A stretch of 64,000 nucleotides of DNA from Lycium barbarum (GCF_019175385.1 NC_083338.1:62838884-62902883), one strand, 5' to 3'. Counted from the first letter of the stretch, positions 21,969 to 33,495 are shown. Notes: generated by a model from the sequence alone, not told the origin. Numbers and translations are program-made.

Positions 21969-22520
21969 CGTAGGTTCCCTGGGGGAAACTTGAGTTTCCT
22001 TCACCGTCATCATCGTACCTACTTAAGAACACTTAAAAATAAGAAAACAATGTTAGTAGTATAGGAAAATCACCACACTCGTGTTTACACTCTTTTGTGC
22101 TTGGCTAGCACCACTGAAATGAACTCACACACTCTTGCCTTTAACCACTCAATTGGATGGGCCGATATTGATTCTCGATTGGATTCGTTTGCTTGCATGG
22201 TGCACTATTTCTACTCGAGATCGGAATGGATTCTTGTAGACTCAAGAAGAACGAGGACGACTCAATTAAAACAAACGCACTTGAGCCAAGAAATTAATAA
22301 CGAGGTAAAAATGAAGAAAAGCTTGAAAGAATTGGTGAATGAAAATAGGACTCAAGAACTAGTTAGCAACTAATAAGATCGATTACTAGTTGTTAACTAG
22401 TTGTAATAATCAAAGAAGGGAAGTTAAGAAGGAATCAAACCGTTTTCGAGCACTTAGACAATGTTCTGCAGGTCGTGCGTTAGCTATGCGTCGCACACCC
22501 GTCGCATAAAACACCCCTCT
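21969..22520 (-). mobile_element. Stranded leader/gag-start fragment of a CRM-like element
   Basis: The region 22070-22220 matches the leader of element B at 5720-5870, and 21975-22060 resembles the sequence around the gag start of CRM-1. At 22460-22510 there are TCGTGCG/CGTCGCACA/CGTCGCATA motifs, a third variant of the leader palindrome theme. Both ends are abrupt (LTR C at 21968, truncated CRM-1 LTR at about 22521), so it is a deletion or recombination remnant. No intact frame. Confidence 0.65.
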
Positions 22521-22740
22521 CTGCAAGAATAGCCAACTCTTCATCTTCTAGCCATTGTGGTAACATCCCATTTCCTCTTCTTCTCCCCAAGCAATCTTCA
22601 TCAACAAATGGACTTGGGATCCAAGGTGCTCGTCAAAAGTATACTCAAGAGCCTCCCGCTTCATGAATAGGCTTTGCAAGTGTTGTAGTTCCCGGGCTTG
22701 GCTCCTTGTAAATGGCCTTGAGGCAACTGGGCTTGCATCA
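22521..22740 (-). mobile_element. Truncated 3' LTR of CRM-1
   Basis: This matches 29382-29602 of the 5' LTR and then breaks at about 22520, where leader-type sequence begins. The high end is GCTTGCATCA beside the purine tract ATGGGGAGAA. Confidence 0.8.
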
Positions 22741-22802
22741 TTCTCCCCATCTTGAAGAGAATTTGTCCTCAAATTTGATGGCTCATCACTTTCCATTACC
22801 AT
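22548..22802 (-). pseudogene. CRM-1 polyprotein tail encoded across PPT and LTR
   Basis: This 84-residue frame crosses the LTR boundary. It contains LRTNSLQDGENDAS and, inside the LTR, a basic/amphipathic segment (PFTRSQARELQ, then LQSLFMKREALE). In the CRM group the C-terminal targeting region is known to extend into the LTR. It is separated from the integrase by a frameshift at about 22880-22900. Confidence 0.75.
22760..22775 (-). promoter_or_regulatory. PPT-side inverted repeat of CRM-1
   Basis: AATTTG/CAAATT around a four-base loop, where element B has GATTCG/CGAATC. Two base pairs differ and both are compensated, so the hairpin is kept. Confidence 0.55.
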
Positions 22803-23061
22803 GGGAGATAGGCCACAAATGTTGAAGGTGTTGTGAACTTGATATTCCGGAGGGAGATCAATTTTGTAGGCATTATCATTAAGCCTCTACTTCAAAGGGA
22901 CCATCCCCACGCGGCATCAACTTTGTCTTCCTCTTGTTTGGGAATCTTTCCTTTCGGAAGTGCACCCACACCCAATCTCCCGGTTCAAGGACCACCCTTT
23001 TTCTCCCTTGGTTTGCCCGTTTTGCCACCTTTTGATTCTTCTTTTCAAGTTGGAGCCTTTC

Positions 23062-24300
23062 CTATTCATGGATCTTCTTCATAGCTTCGGCTCTCTTGTT
23101 ACCATCCAAACTCAATACCACATCTTGAGACAAAGGCGTTAGATCCAAGGGGGTAAGGGGGTTAAAACCATACAACACCTCAAATGGTGACGTGCCAATA
23201 GTGCTATGAATAACCCTATTATATGCAAATTCTACTAAAGGCAATTGGTCTTCCCAAGAGGCTAGCTTCCCTTTTACCATGGACCGAAGCATAGAACCTA
23301 AAGTCCTATTGACAACTTCGGTTTGGCCATCGGTTTGTGGGTGGCAAGAGGTGGAAAACAACAACTTCGTTCCAAGCCTACCCCACAATTCTTTCCAAAA
23401 GTGTCTAAGGAACTTGGGATCCCTATCGCTCACAATTGTCTTGGGAATGCCATGCAATTTAACCACATTTTCAAAAAACAAGGAAGCAATATGGGGAGCA
23501 TCATCAACCTTGTGGCAAGCAATGAAATGGGCCATTTTTGAAAAACGATCAACAACAACAAAGATGCTATCTTTCCCCCTTTTTGTCCTAGGCAATCCCA
23601 TCACAAAGTCCATGGAAATGTCAAACCAAGGTTGTTGAGGGATGGGGAGGGGAGTGTACAAGCCATGGGGTTGAAGCCTAGATTTAGCCTTTCGGCATTC
23701 AAGGCATTGGCCAAAAATTCGGGCCACATCCCGCCGCATGTGGGGCCAATAGAATTGCTCCTCAAGAATCCCCATTGTCTTGTCAATCCCAAAGTGTCCC
23801 ATCAATCCCCCATTGTGTGCCTCCCTCACAAATAACTCCCTCCAAGAGCTCATGGGTACACATAGTCGCTTGTTCTTGAACAAGAAACCATCAATCTTAG
23901 AATAGGGAGTAGAAGATCTATCCCTAAGCCACCTTTCCCTTTCCCATTCTTCGCATTCTAGAAAGGTTTGTGCAAAGACGGGGTCCTCAGGATACAATGT
24001 CTTCAAGCTCTCAAAACCCATCAATTTGGAGGACAAAGTATTGATCAAAACATGTTTCCTTGATAAGGCATCCGCCACTACGTTATCCTTTCCCTTTCTG
24101 TATTGGATTACATAAGGGAAGGATTCAAGGAATTCAACCCATTTGGCATGCCTTTTGTTCAACTTACCTTGGGCCTTAAGATGCTTTAAGGACTCATGGT
24201 CGGTCCGAATTACAAACTCTTTAGGCCACAAGTAGTGTTGCCAATTTCCCAAAGCACGAATTAAGGCATACAACTCAAGATCATAGGTAGTATAATTCAA
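23062..24300 (-). pseudogene. CRM-1 RNase H (end) and integrase
   Basis: This 412-residue open frame starts inside RNase H ([28 protein letters not shown]). The integrase has the zinc-binding HHCC set (HFGIDKTMG ... CLECRKAK) and the D-D-E catalytic set ([27 protein letters not shown]), all present. LEPGDWVWVHFRKERFP lies beyond the stop at 23062. The protein would insert cDNA into the genome. The frame stops at both ends, but its own catalytic residues look intact. Confidence 0.9.
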
Positions 24301-24306
24301 AGTCGC

Positions 24307-24711
24307 TCACTTGAGTTTTTCCCTAAAATAGGCTATGGGTTTTTGGTCTTGCATTAAAACGGCTCCAATACCCACTTTGCTTGCATCACATTCAATCTCA
24401 AATATTTTGTCAAAGTCGAGTAATTGCAACAATGGTGCGCAGCTAAGCATTTGTTTCAAAGTTTCAAAGGCATTAGCTTTCTCCACACCCCAAGAAAAAG
24501 GTTTGTCCTTTCGGATTACCTCGGTCAAAGGAGCGGCTATGGTACTAAATCCTTTAACAAAACGCCTATAGAAACTAGCCAAGCCATGAAAGCTTCTTAC
24601 ATCTCCAATGGATTTTGGAGTGGGCCAATTTCTTATGGCTTCTATTTTGGATTCATCAACCTCAACCCCCCTTGAGCTCACAACAAATCCCAAGAAAACA
24701 ACTTCATCCAC
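24307..24711 (-). pseudogene. CRM-1 reverse transcriptase thumb/connection and RNase H start
   Basis: It is in the same frame as the flanking pieces, bounded by a stop at about 24745 (after VFEVLR) and one at about 24304 (after FREKLK). It shows FLGFVVSSRGVEVDESKIEAI, a typical post-YFDD block, and ECDASKVGIGAVLMQ with the first RNase H Asp. Confidence 0.85.
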
Positions 24712-24750
24712 ACAAAAGGAACATTTATCAACATTGGCATAAAGTTGTTC

Positions 24751-26583
24751 TTATCTAAGCACTTCAAACACATATTTCAAATGACTAACATGCTCATCCC
24801 TGGTTTTGCTATACACAAAAATATTGTCAAAGTAAACAACCACGAATTTGCCAATAAAAGGTTTCATCATATGATTCATCAAACGCATGAAAGTACTAGG
24901 AGCGTTAGTGAGACCAAAAGGCATCACCAACCATTCATATAGACCAAACTTGGTCTTGAATGCGGTTTTCCACTCATCTCCGGGTTTCATCCGGATTTGA
25001 TGATACCCGCTCCTAAGATCTACCTTAGAGAATATGCATGAACCATTCAAATCATCAAGCATGTCATCAAGACGAGGTATAGGATGGCGATACTTTACCG
25101 TTATCTTGTTCATGGCCCGGCAATCAACACACATGCGCCATGATCCATCTTTCTTTGGCACCAAGATCACGGGCACGGCACAAGGACTCATGCTTTCTCT
25201 CACAACTCCCTTTTCAAGGAGCTCATCCACTTGCCTTTGAAGATCCTTAGTGTCATCCGGGTTGGCTCTATAAGCCGGTTTGTTTGGCAATTGGGACCCC
25301 GGAACAAAGTCAATTTGGTGTTCAATTCCCCTCAAGGGTGGAAACCCCTTTGGGAGTTCCGTTGGGAACACATCATCAAATTCCTGCAGAAGATAAGAAA
25401 TAGAACTAGGAAAAGAAGGGGTTAGTTCATTAGTGTGCAATGCATAGTCCCTATGCATGAGGAGAATCACCGGTTGACGCTCCCCCAATTCCTCCCTAAT
25501 TTCCCCACAATTCGCCAAAAGCGACACCTTGGTTTTTCCTCTAAGCTCTCCTTTCTTTCCACTCACCTCTTGAGAACTACTCTCCTCTACTCCCTCTTCC
25601 CCAACATTCTTCCTTTGTAATGCACTATGACCCTTCTCCTTCAACTCCCTCATTTTGTTATAGATCTCACCCACTTGGGAGGGGGTCATGGGATTCAAGA
25701 CATGTTTGACCCCATTGTGGACAAGGGTGTATTGGTTAGTTCTCCCATTATGGTTGACGGACCAATCATATTTCCATGGTCGGCCAAGAAGAAGATGACA
25801 CGCTTGCATGGGAACAACATCACACAACACCTCATCGTGATACTTCCCAACCGCAAATTTGATGATAGCTTGCCTAGTCACCTTCAATTCACCACATTCA
25901 TTGAGCCATTGAAGTTTGTAAGGGTTTTCATGGCGGGTGGTGGGAAGTTTCAAGAAATCAACAAGGGTGGTACTAGCAACATTGGCACAACTCCCACTAT
26001 CAATGATCATGATGCTAGTATTTTGGTTAATGATGCACTTGGAATGGAAGAGATTTTCCCGTTGACTTGGGTCATCCATTGCTTTGCTTATCATGGTCCT
26101 ACGCACCACATAGAGAGGTACAATAGGCTCTTTATCACCATCAACAACATCCCCTTCACTATCATGTTGTTCATTCTCATGATCGCCCTCATCATCTTCC
26201 TCACATTCTCCCTCATCCTCACTATAAGTGTCCCTCAAAATAAATGTTCTTCGATTCGGGCATTCGCTTGCTCTATAACCGAAGCCATGACACTTAAAGC
26301 ATTGAATACGAGTTTTCGTACCTCCTTCTTTTGGAGAAAACTTTGGAGGTTGTTTGTCGACTTGCTTCTCAACTTGGGAGTTCTTCACAAATGGTTTCTT
26401 GACTTCTTGCACGGGGCCCTTATTCTTTTGCCAATTGGAGGAGAAAGCCCCTCGTTCTTTGTTATTTTTCCATGAACTCACATATCCCCTTGACTTATTG
26501 ATTTTGTCTTCCTTGAGACCTTCCTCTATTTCAATAGCCGCTTGAAGGGTTTTTTCAATGCTCCCATAGTTATGGAGTCTCAT
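24751..26583 (-). pseudogene. CRM-1 zinc knuckle, protease and reverse transcriptase
   Basis: A 610-residue open frame. The zinc knuckle reads CFKCHGFGYRASEC, with the zinc-binding His replaced by Tyr. The protease keeps DSG (IIDSGSCANV). An acidic linker follows the knuckle. The reverse transcriptase shows WRMCVDCRAMN, FSKVDLRSGYHQIR and MPFGLTNAPSTFMRLMN, but the catalytic box reads YFDN where YFDD is expected, losing one metal-binding Asp. Packaging and reverse transcription by this copy are therefore doubly impaired. Confidence 0.92.
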
Positions 26584-26613
26584 TTGGGAGACATTGTCAC
26601 CATTTAACCCGGC

Positions 26614-27762
26614 TCAGAATCGAGTCATAACATTTAACTCATCCTCGTCAAAGTCGATTCTCATCTTGACAATTTGGAACTTATCATAGTATTCTTCCAC
26701 ACTCTTTTTGTTTTGCCTTAAGGTATACACCTTCTTGAGTTGTTCTTGTTTGTAGCGTTCGGTGACATACTTACGCCGCATGTCCTCCTTCAATTCTTCC
26801 CAAGTAGGTGTGGGTGGGAATCCAATAATTCTTCTTGCTTTCACTTGAGTTTCCCACCATGTGGAGGCATACCCTTCGAATTAAGCAATGGCGTAAGAAG
26901 CCTTTTTCACCTCGGACATGTCATTCGTCAAGAAGATTCTATCACAATGCATCACCCAATCAAGGAATGTATCGGGATCACTACTTCCTTTGAAGGTTGG
27001 GAGAGTAACCTTGATGGAATTGAGACTCGTGTCTCGCCCTCCGCCATAACCGTGATTCCCATTAAAATCTTCATCGTCGTCATAACCTTGATGGTCACGA
27101 CCTTGGTACCCTTCACGAGCTTGGTACCTTCTTTGCCTACCCATGTGAGGGTTAGGACCATGCCTTCCACCCCTTCCTCGATAACCTCCTTGTGCTTGCC
27201 CTCGTGGCCTCCAACCTTGGTCAACATAACGTTCGTGTTCAAGTATAGCTTCCTCTATCTCTTCCTCATTTGGCTGTTGGATGTCTTGACGGTTTTGGGA
27301 TGGCATTGGTGCATTTGGGTGTAGGTCATTTAGGGGTGGGTCATTTGGATGTGGGTCATTTGGAGTTTGATCTTGTTGGGGTGGGTTGTTCCGTTGGCCT
27401 TGGGGAATATTGTTTGGTGGGGTGAGAGTCGTGTTTTGAGGGGTGTTTTGGGGAGTGGGATTATATAGATGATGGAAGGTGCCGGGTGACAATGTAAGTG
27501 AAGTGCTTCGAGTAGCTCCACTTGTGCCACCTTGGTATTGTACTCGGGGCGAATACGAGACCTCCCTACTACCTCCTTCAATTGCTTCCACTCTACTTCC
27601 CAAGTTTTCCATTCGACCACCCATGTTTTCCATTCGACCATCCATGTTTTCCATTCGACCACCCATACTATCCACCTTATCGTTCAAGGCTTGTAAGGCC
27701 CTCATTACATCAACTAGTGTGAGTTCCCCGGTGGGAACTCGATTTTCATCCTCCGTAGCCAT
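26614..27762 (-). pseudogene. CRM-1 gag
   Basis: The likely start is ATG at 27762 (MATEDENRVPTGELTLVDVM). Residues about 30-60 form a short repeat of M.GRMENMGGR type, probably a coiled coil. A Pro/Asn/Gln-rich linker and an Arg/Gly-rich stretch (GYRGRGGRHG) follow, then the capsid part (VTLPTFKGSSDPDTFLDW, and past a stop at 26881, PTPTWEELKEDMRRKYV). A second stop lies at about 26612. The frame itself is preserved from here into pol. Confidence 0.88.
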
Positions 27763-28139
27763 GGTACCTATTAAGACACTTAACAAAACAAGCAAACATG
27801 TTAGATTAGTAAAATCAACTCACAATCGCTCAAGTATGTGCACCTTTGATTGCCTCACAAATTGCTTCCGCCCAAGATTGTGTGCTTGTTAATGTCGACT
27901 AGTCACAACGGTTCAAATTCTACTATTGGTCGGAATAGATTCTTGTTAGACTAAGAAAGACGGACGACTCAATTCAATCTAATGGACTTGAACCAAGAAA
28001 TTAACAACGAAGCAAAACGACGAAAAGCACGAAAGAATTGGCACGAAAAAAATGCGGACACAAGAACTAATTAGCAACTAATAGGGTTGATTACTAGTTG
28101 TAAGAATCAAAGAAAAGGATTAGGAATGGATTCAAAGAT

Positions 28140-28435
28140 AATTAGAGTTGAAAAACCTGAAATGCGCAACCTGCGACACCTGTGCAGCACCTACGACTCG
28201 CAGGTTCAACCCGCAATGGTGATCTGCGTCTCGCAGATGATGCACCCAAAATGCTCAACTGTCTGCCACAAAGTGCGACACCACCTGCGACTCGCAGGTT
28301 CTCCCTGCGATGGTGATCTGTGTCTCGCGGATGATGCTCCCAAAATGTTCAACTCTCTGTCACAAGGTGCGACACCACCTGCGACTAGCAGGTTCTACAT
28401 GCGACTCGCATGTGTCGCATATGGGCCAATTCGAT
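28140..28435. repeat. Tandem leader repeat with CTGCGACTCGCAG palindromes, CRM-1
   Basis: A unit of about 95-105 bp is present roughly two and a half times. It has the palindromes CCTGCGACTCGCAGG, CTGCGTCTCGCAG and ATGCGACTCGCAT and the shared piece CCCAAAATG(C/T)TCAACT. It lies in the same place (between primer-binding site and gag) as the unrelated TACGGTCCGTA array of element B. Confidence 0.8.
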
Positions 28436-28956
28436 GCTTTTTTTTTTGCAAAATCAGAAATTTAGACTAAGCATTTCTGATTTTTTTTGTTGGACCCACA
28501 AACACGTTTCCACAACTTTATTTGACAACTTTTGGATCAAATGGCCCTTTGGAGAGTCTTCTTCCTTATGAAGATTTGAAGGTCTTCAAGAACAGAAGAA
28601 CAATTCAAAAATTCAACTACCTTCAAATCAACTCCAAATTGGCTCAAATTTCGGATTTAAGTTCTCTTTAATGTAGAGAAGAAAGCCCAATAGTGTTCAA
28701 CCTTCAATTTCACCTTCTTCAACAAGACCCACTTTCAAGTTCTTGAAGTTTTGAAGCTCAACAATGGTGGAACACAAACCCTAACTCCATATTGACTCGA
28801 AATTTAAGATTTAGACTCTAGAAACACTAAGAAACTCTAATCTAACACTAGATTCAACAAAATCAACAAGAAAATTCGATTTTTTTTTTGAATTTCGATT
28901 TTTTTTTTGTTGAATCAAAACCCAAGATTAGATTTGGTGGAACAAACCTAAACTAA

Positions 28957-28968
28957 GCTCTGATACCA
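28957..28968 (-). promoter_or_regulatory. Primer-binding site, CRM-1
   Basis: On the minus strand it is exactly TGGTATCAGAGC, two bases from the LTR end at 28971. Confidence 0.92.
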
Positions 28969-28970
28969 AT

Positions 28971-29602
28971 TGATACAAGATTAAGAACGAAAATAGAATT
29001 AAAAATGCAAGAAAAGAAAAGGATAGATAATTTGACACAACTTGAGACCTAATTTAGCAACCAAAGTTATAGAAAACTAAGACCTCTAAATTAAGAGCAA
29101 AAGAAACACCAAATTCCTAGGAAGACCTCAAGGGATTTGAATCCCAAGCAACCTTTCCTCTCAACAATTACACAATCCAAGGTTTCACAAGCTCTGAACA
29201 CTCAAAAGAGTTTTACAATCTCAAAAATATGAATAATCAAAATAGTCTAAGTCTTCCAAGAAGAAGAAGAGAACTATTTATACTATGCTAGAAATAAAAG
29301 ATAGTAAAATGACATAAACACCCTTAATGAGACAAGGGCCTTGTTTTGCTATTCTTCTTTCTTCAAAATCTTGAAATCTCCTTTGCAAGAATAGCCAACT
29401 CTTCATCTTCTAGCCATTGTGGTAACTTGCCATTTCCTCTTCTTCTCCCCAAGCAATCTTCATCAACAAATGGACTTGGGATCCAAGGTGCTCGTCAAAA
29501 GTATGCTCAAGAGCCTCCCGCTTCATGAATAGGCTTTGCAAGTGTTGTAGATCCCGGGCTTGGCTCCTTGTAAATGGCCTTGAGGCAAGTGGGCTTGCAT
29601 CA
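28971..29602 (-). mobile_element. 5' LTR of CRM-1 (632 bp)
   Basis: TGATACAAGATT...GGCTTGCATCA (plus-strand reading). It is beside a perfect primer-binding site on one side and element E internal DNA on the other. Confidence 0.88.
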
Positions 29603-31354
29603 ATATATTTGATATGGATACTTAAACTTCAAGTGGGATCCCTTGCTAAAACAAGTTGGTAAGATCTGAAAGCCAGCAATAAACGGATAGAATTCAGGAT
29701 GGTATTTGAGACAGTGCTGAGAATTATTTGTAAAGATCTTGAATGACATGATATTAAAAAAAGTGGGTGCTTATAAAAAGAAAGAGTACGATAAAAGAAT
29801 GGTAACGAGTAACTTAAGAGATATTATAAAGGATAGCAATGCTATACTAGATTAGAGGCTAAGATTTGGCAATAGAGATGTGCGCTAATGATATTGCGAC
29901 GTATAAGTAGCAAAGGGAAGGGATAAAAAATCTCCTATAGTAGGATATGAGAAAATCAAAAGGGGAAATAAAGGAAGGGAAAGGAGTATGACAAGATAGG
30001 CGACGACCAAGTTTTAGTACGGATGAGTTATGTAAAGCATAATGAACCAGGAGAAGGAAAGACTATGACTAAGATTGGATATAATTTATACAAGATGTAC
30101 AAGAATAGTTATGCAACCTACGAATATTTGTATGCTAAGAATGAGACCAAGTGAGTACTTGATAAGAAGAGTAAGGATTCAGTAATAACAATGCGGTTAT
30201 GATATTTTGGGTACATCAAGGAAAGGTGTAAGATGGTTTGAGCCAAATTATCGAGATAGAATTAGTACTGAGGGCAAATAGGACATGGCCATAGTTGAGC
30301 TGAAGATTTATCTCGATACCGATTGTAAGATACGAGAGGAGAATTCAAGGTAAAGCATGAAGACCAGTGAAACGACGCAAGTTATTTCTTGGGCTAATTT
30401 GAGCACCTTCGCATATTCTTGTAAAGATTGCAACATAATGTGTGATAGAAAAACTAAGAGCAAAATCTGAGTAAAGAGGCAATAGAAGAGTTTGAATTAA
30501 AAATAAAGAAACGACACGTGATAATATGCCTAAAGTGTTATAAGTTGGATTAAGGGAAATGGTTTAAGCGAGACGATCAGAACAAGCGGGTTACTGGATG
30601 ACACTGAATTTATATGTCAAATAAAAAATTCTTTCAGAATTATACCAGTTAATGATAGTCAGATCACAGAGAAGCTCTGTAAACTTATTATATAAGGAAA
30701 CTCCAGCGCTACTTGATAGCCAACTCTAAGAATTGAGGTTAAGAGCTAAAAAGTAGAGTGACAGTTAAAGTATTTTAAAGGCGTCGAGGAGTGATACATG
30801 AGGCCGAAGATTCCAGAATATGGATTGGAATAGCAGAGCAATGTAAGGTTATTGAAGTAAAATAATGTAACACCTTGGAAAATTTCGTTTTATTCGTAGA
30901 TTCTGCGAAGGGTCTACAGGTTGCCAGAGGCATGAAATACTCCAGGGATAGTAAAGTCTAATAAATCGACGAGGGACGTCTACGCGTAAGAGGTAAGGTG
31001 AAGTGAGCGATACATCTTAACGGAGTAACTATAGAAGAAGAAAGAGTCAAGTTAAGACTAAGTGCACCAGGGAGAGATTAAGATTTCCTCGCAATACAAC
31101 CGTCAACCAGCTACAAAATGAAGAGGAGAGCAAAGGCAACAACGTGGAATTATCACCTCAAGAGGAAAGAGCAAGAAGGAATATTACGGGAATGGTTACT
31201 TAGAGAGCTGGAATGCGTTATAGTAAATTGAAGGGAATCGACCAATGAAAGAGGCATGTGAAGAGCACAATTCAATAAAAGAACATTTAAGGAAGTACTG
31301 GGAGTGCAAGACTAGTTTAACATTCGAGGACGAATGTTCTAAAGGGCGAAAGGA
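29603..31354 (+). mobile_element. Decayed internal region of Tekay element E
   Basis: This 1.75 kb has no frame I can support and no recognisable domain. It ends with the PPT hairpin AACATTCG/CGAATGTT (31319-31338) and the purine tract AAAGGGCGAAAGGA directly before the LTR at 31355, so it is the 3' part of an element on the plus strand. Its 5' side was lost where CRM-1 lies. Confidence 0.65.
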
Positions 31355-33107
31355 TGTTATACCCCGTATTTTTGTACGTCGGATTATCCATAAGTTAATC
31401 GACGTAAGTTCAAGGACAAGTTTATTTTGAGATATGAGACAAGGACTTTTTGATCCTGATTTTATTATTGCACGATTTACTAATTAATTAACCACGATCA
31501 GATTTCTTAGTGTGGAGATATTAGTGAAGGTTAGGGATTAAGTAACCATGATTAGATTATTAAGTAAGGATTAAGGATTAATTAGCCTAATTAATGCACT
31601 AAGTGGGCCCTACTACAACATGGCCAAATCTGATTGGTCCACGCCATAAGTAGGACACTTGTCATTATGGTTGGACACATGTCTTAAGGGATGGTTGCAT
31701 ATATAAAGAGGTTGATGACTCATTAGTGATGACTAATCATAACATTTCATCTTCACAATTCAATTGAATTGAAAGAAATAACCAACAACCATGGCAGCAA
31801 GCTCACGGCCAGCTCCAATATGGTGAAAGAAAGGGAATTTTAATTCCATAAAAGTGTTCTAAATGTTCCAAGGGGGTAGCAACGTTAGAATTAAAATTGA
31901 AGAAGAAGAAATGGTGCAATTGGTGCAAGTGATTGTAGGATCTGTCCTAATCAATTTAAGGTAAGATTTCTCCTTCTTGAAATGTAATTGGAGTTAATTA
32001 TGCTGTAATGGAGAGATTAAATTATATTAGACGAAATTGGAAGTAAGAAAATTGCATGAATTCGTTGGTATTGTGAGTTGGGCTGAATTGGAGTTGTTTC
32101 AATTTAATCGAGTTTAATTGTTGTTGGTGTCGTTGATTGTGTGTTAAAAGTGAAGGAATCATGATAATTAAAGTTGTAGTTGTTTATATGGAATTGTTGT
32201 GACATGAATTGGATTAGATATTCATGAAGTTGTGGGCTGTTCTTGTGGAGTTGAAAGATTAAAAGTGTGATTTTATGTTTATGTGTTATTGTTCTTGTTG
32301 TTGTCGTGTTTTTGTTGATATGGCTCCTAAATTTGGAAGAAAGAAGTGTATAACGTATCGTATAAAAAGCGTATGTTGGTCTGTTTGGTGTATAATCTTA
32401 GATGTTAATGATTTGGATTGAAAAAAGGATTAAGAGAGGTTATTGGGTTGTTTGAGTTGTTATGGGCTGGATTTTAAGGATTTAACATGATTATTTCTAT
32501 TATCGTTGTTATTAGTATTGTTGTGACAACCGGAGATTAATTGGAAGTCCGGGTTAGGCGAGTTATATAGAGGAAATGCTGCCCGATTCCCGTTAAGTTC
32601 TTAACTAATCAAAATACTAATCAAGAAGTGTGAACTAAGAAGTGATTCCCATAAGTGATTGGTTGTAGATTTATAAGTTTGAGAATTCGTAGTTTGTTAA
32701 CAATAGTGTTACTATCGTATTAAATAGGCTAAAGGGGCGACGAAGCAATCTTGGTTACGATTGATCTACGACAGGTATGTAAAGCTAACCTTTCTTTCTT
32801 TTTGGCATGATCTTTATGAGAAAAACAGACGACGAATGTATAAACTCCAAAGAAACTCCTATTCTTAGAGACACTAGGATGGCTAATGTCTTTGATTTCC
32901 AGAACCTATTTCATTATGTTTTGATACGTGTCTATGACTCCAGCCGTCCAATTTTGATATAATCCATAGTGACATTCGAAGGGTACTTGATATGACTATT
33001 GTCCTGATTTTCAAATGATAGTTCATTTTTATTATTCTATTGAGTCTCAGATATGATTTAGTTTGCATATGGTTGCTCACTACTCTGCTCGTGCATGCCG
33101 TAATATA

Positions 33108-33201
33108 TCTTTCACCGAGTCCCGGGCCGGGTATATTTTCGTGCGCAGTTTCATGGCATTGTTCACCGAGTCCCTCACTAGAGGGCCTGGGTACGGTATA
33201 C

Positions 33202-33235
<34 letters not shown>

Positions 33236-33310
33236 GATGTGATTATGGCGCCGAGTATGATATATGATGACTTTTTTCACCGAGTCCCATAATGGGCTGG
33301 GTATGGTATA
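33108..33310 (+). repeat. Small-hairpin array with TA microsatellite in LTR of E
   Basis: Three or four diverged units of CACCGAGTCCC-loop-GGGCCGGGTA type occur, for example CCCTCACTAGAGGG and CCCATAATGGG. A (TA)n run lies at about 33202-33234. Confidence 0.7.
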
Positions 33311-33438
33311 TGATATAGACATGCATGATTCTCATCTCATAAGGCACAAGTACATTGGTATCTTGATTTATATACTTGTCTCCTGTAATCTTTATTTCAG
33401 TCATGATCTTCTTTATTGTATTTCATGCTTTATATACT

Positions 33439-33495
33439 CAGTACATATCTCGTACTGACCCCCTTTCTTCGGGGGGCTGCGTTTCATGCCCGCAG
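33439..33495 (+). promoter_or_regulatory. Conserved LTR double-hairpin block, element E
   Basis: CAGTAC/GTACTG followed by CCCCC/GGGGG with loop TTTCTTC, then TTTCATGCCCGCAG. Confidence 0.6.

Larger units (their letters stand above)
22521..29602 (-). mobile_element. CRM-1: nearly complete but inactivated CRM-clade chromovirus
   Basis: Order on the minus strand: 5' LTR (29602-28971), primer-binding site, leader with palindrome array, gag, zinc knuckle, protease, reverse transcriptase, RNase H, integrase, and a tail entering a 3' LTR truncated to about 220 bp. From gag to the integrase end everything is in one frame, interrupted by about five stops, with one frameshift near the end. The reverse transcriptase sequence and the coding overlap with the LTR are CRM traits. 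It is the best candidate in the window for the type of helper that could have moved elements A, B and G. Confidence 0.9.

Noticed and set aside
25627..26475. Plus-strand 282-residue frame across CRM-1
   Set aside because: It is antisense to the zinc knuckle, protease and reverse transcriptase frame, whose motifs are unmistakable.
28140..28435. CRISPR-like array because of repeated palindromes with spacers
   Set aside because: This is a plant retrotransposon leader with degenerate tandem units. There is no uniform spacer length and no cas genes.
30873..30900. TGTAACACCTTGGAAAATTTCG as a possible additional LTR start inside element E
   Set aside because: It resembles the start of other LTRs, but no matching end, second LTR or target duplication was found.
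32883..33322. Host gene candidates in the LTR of E
   Set aside because: Frames consist of translated hairpin and TA-repeat sequence.
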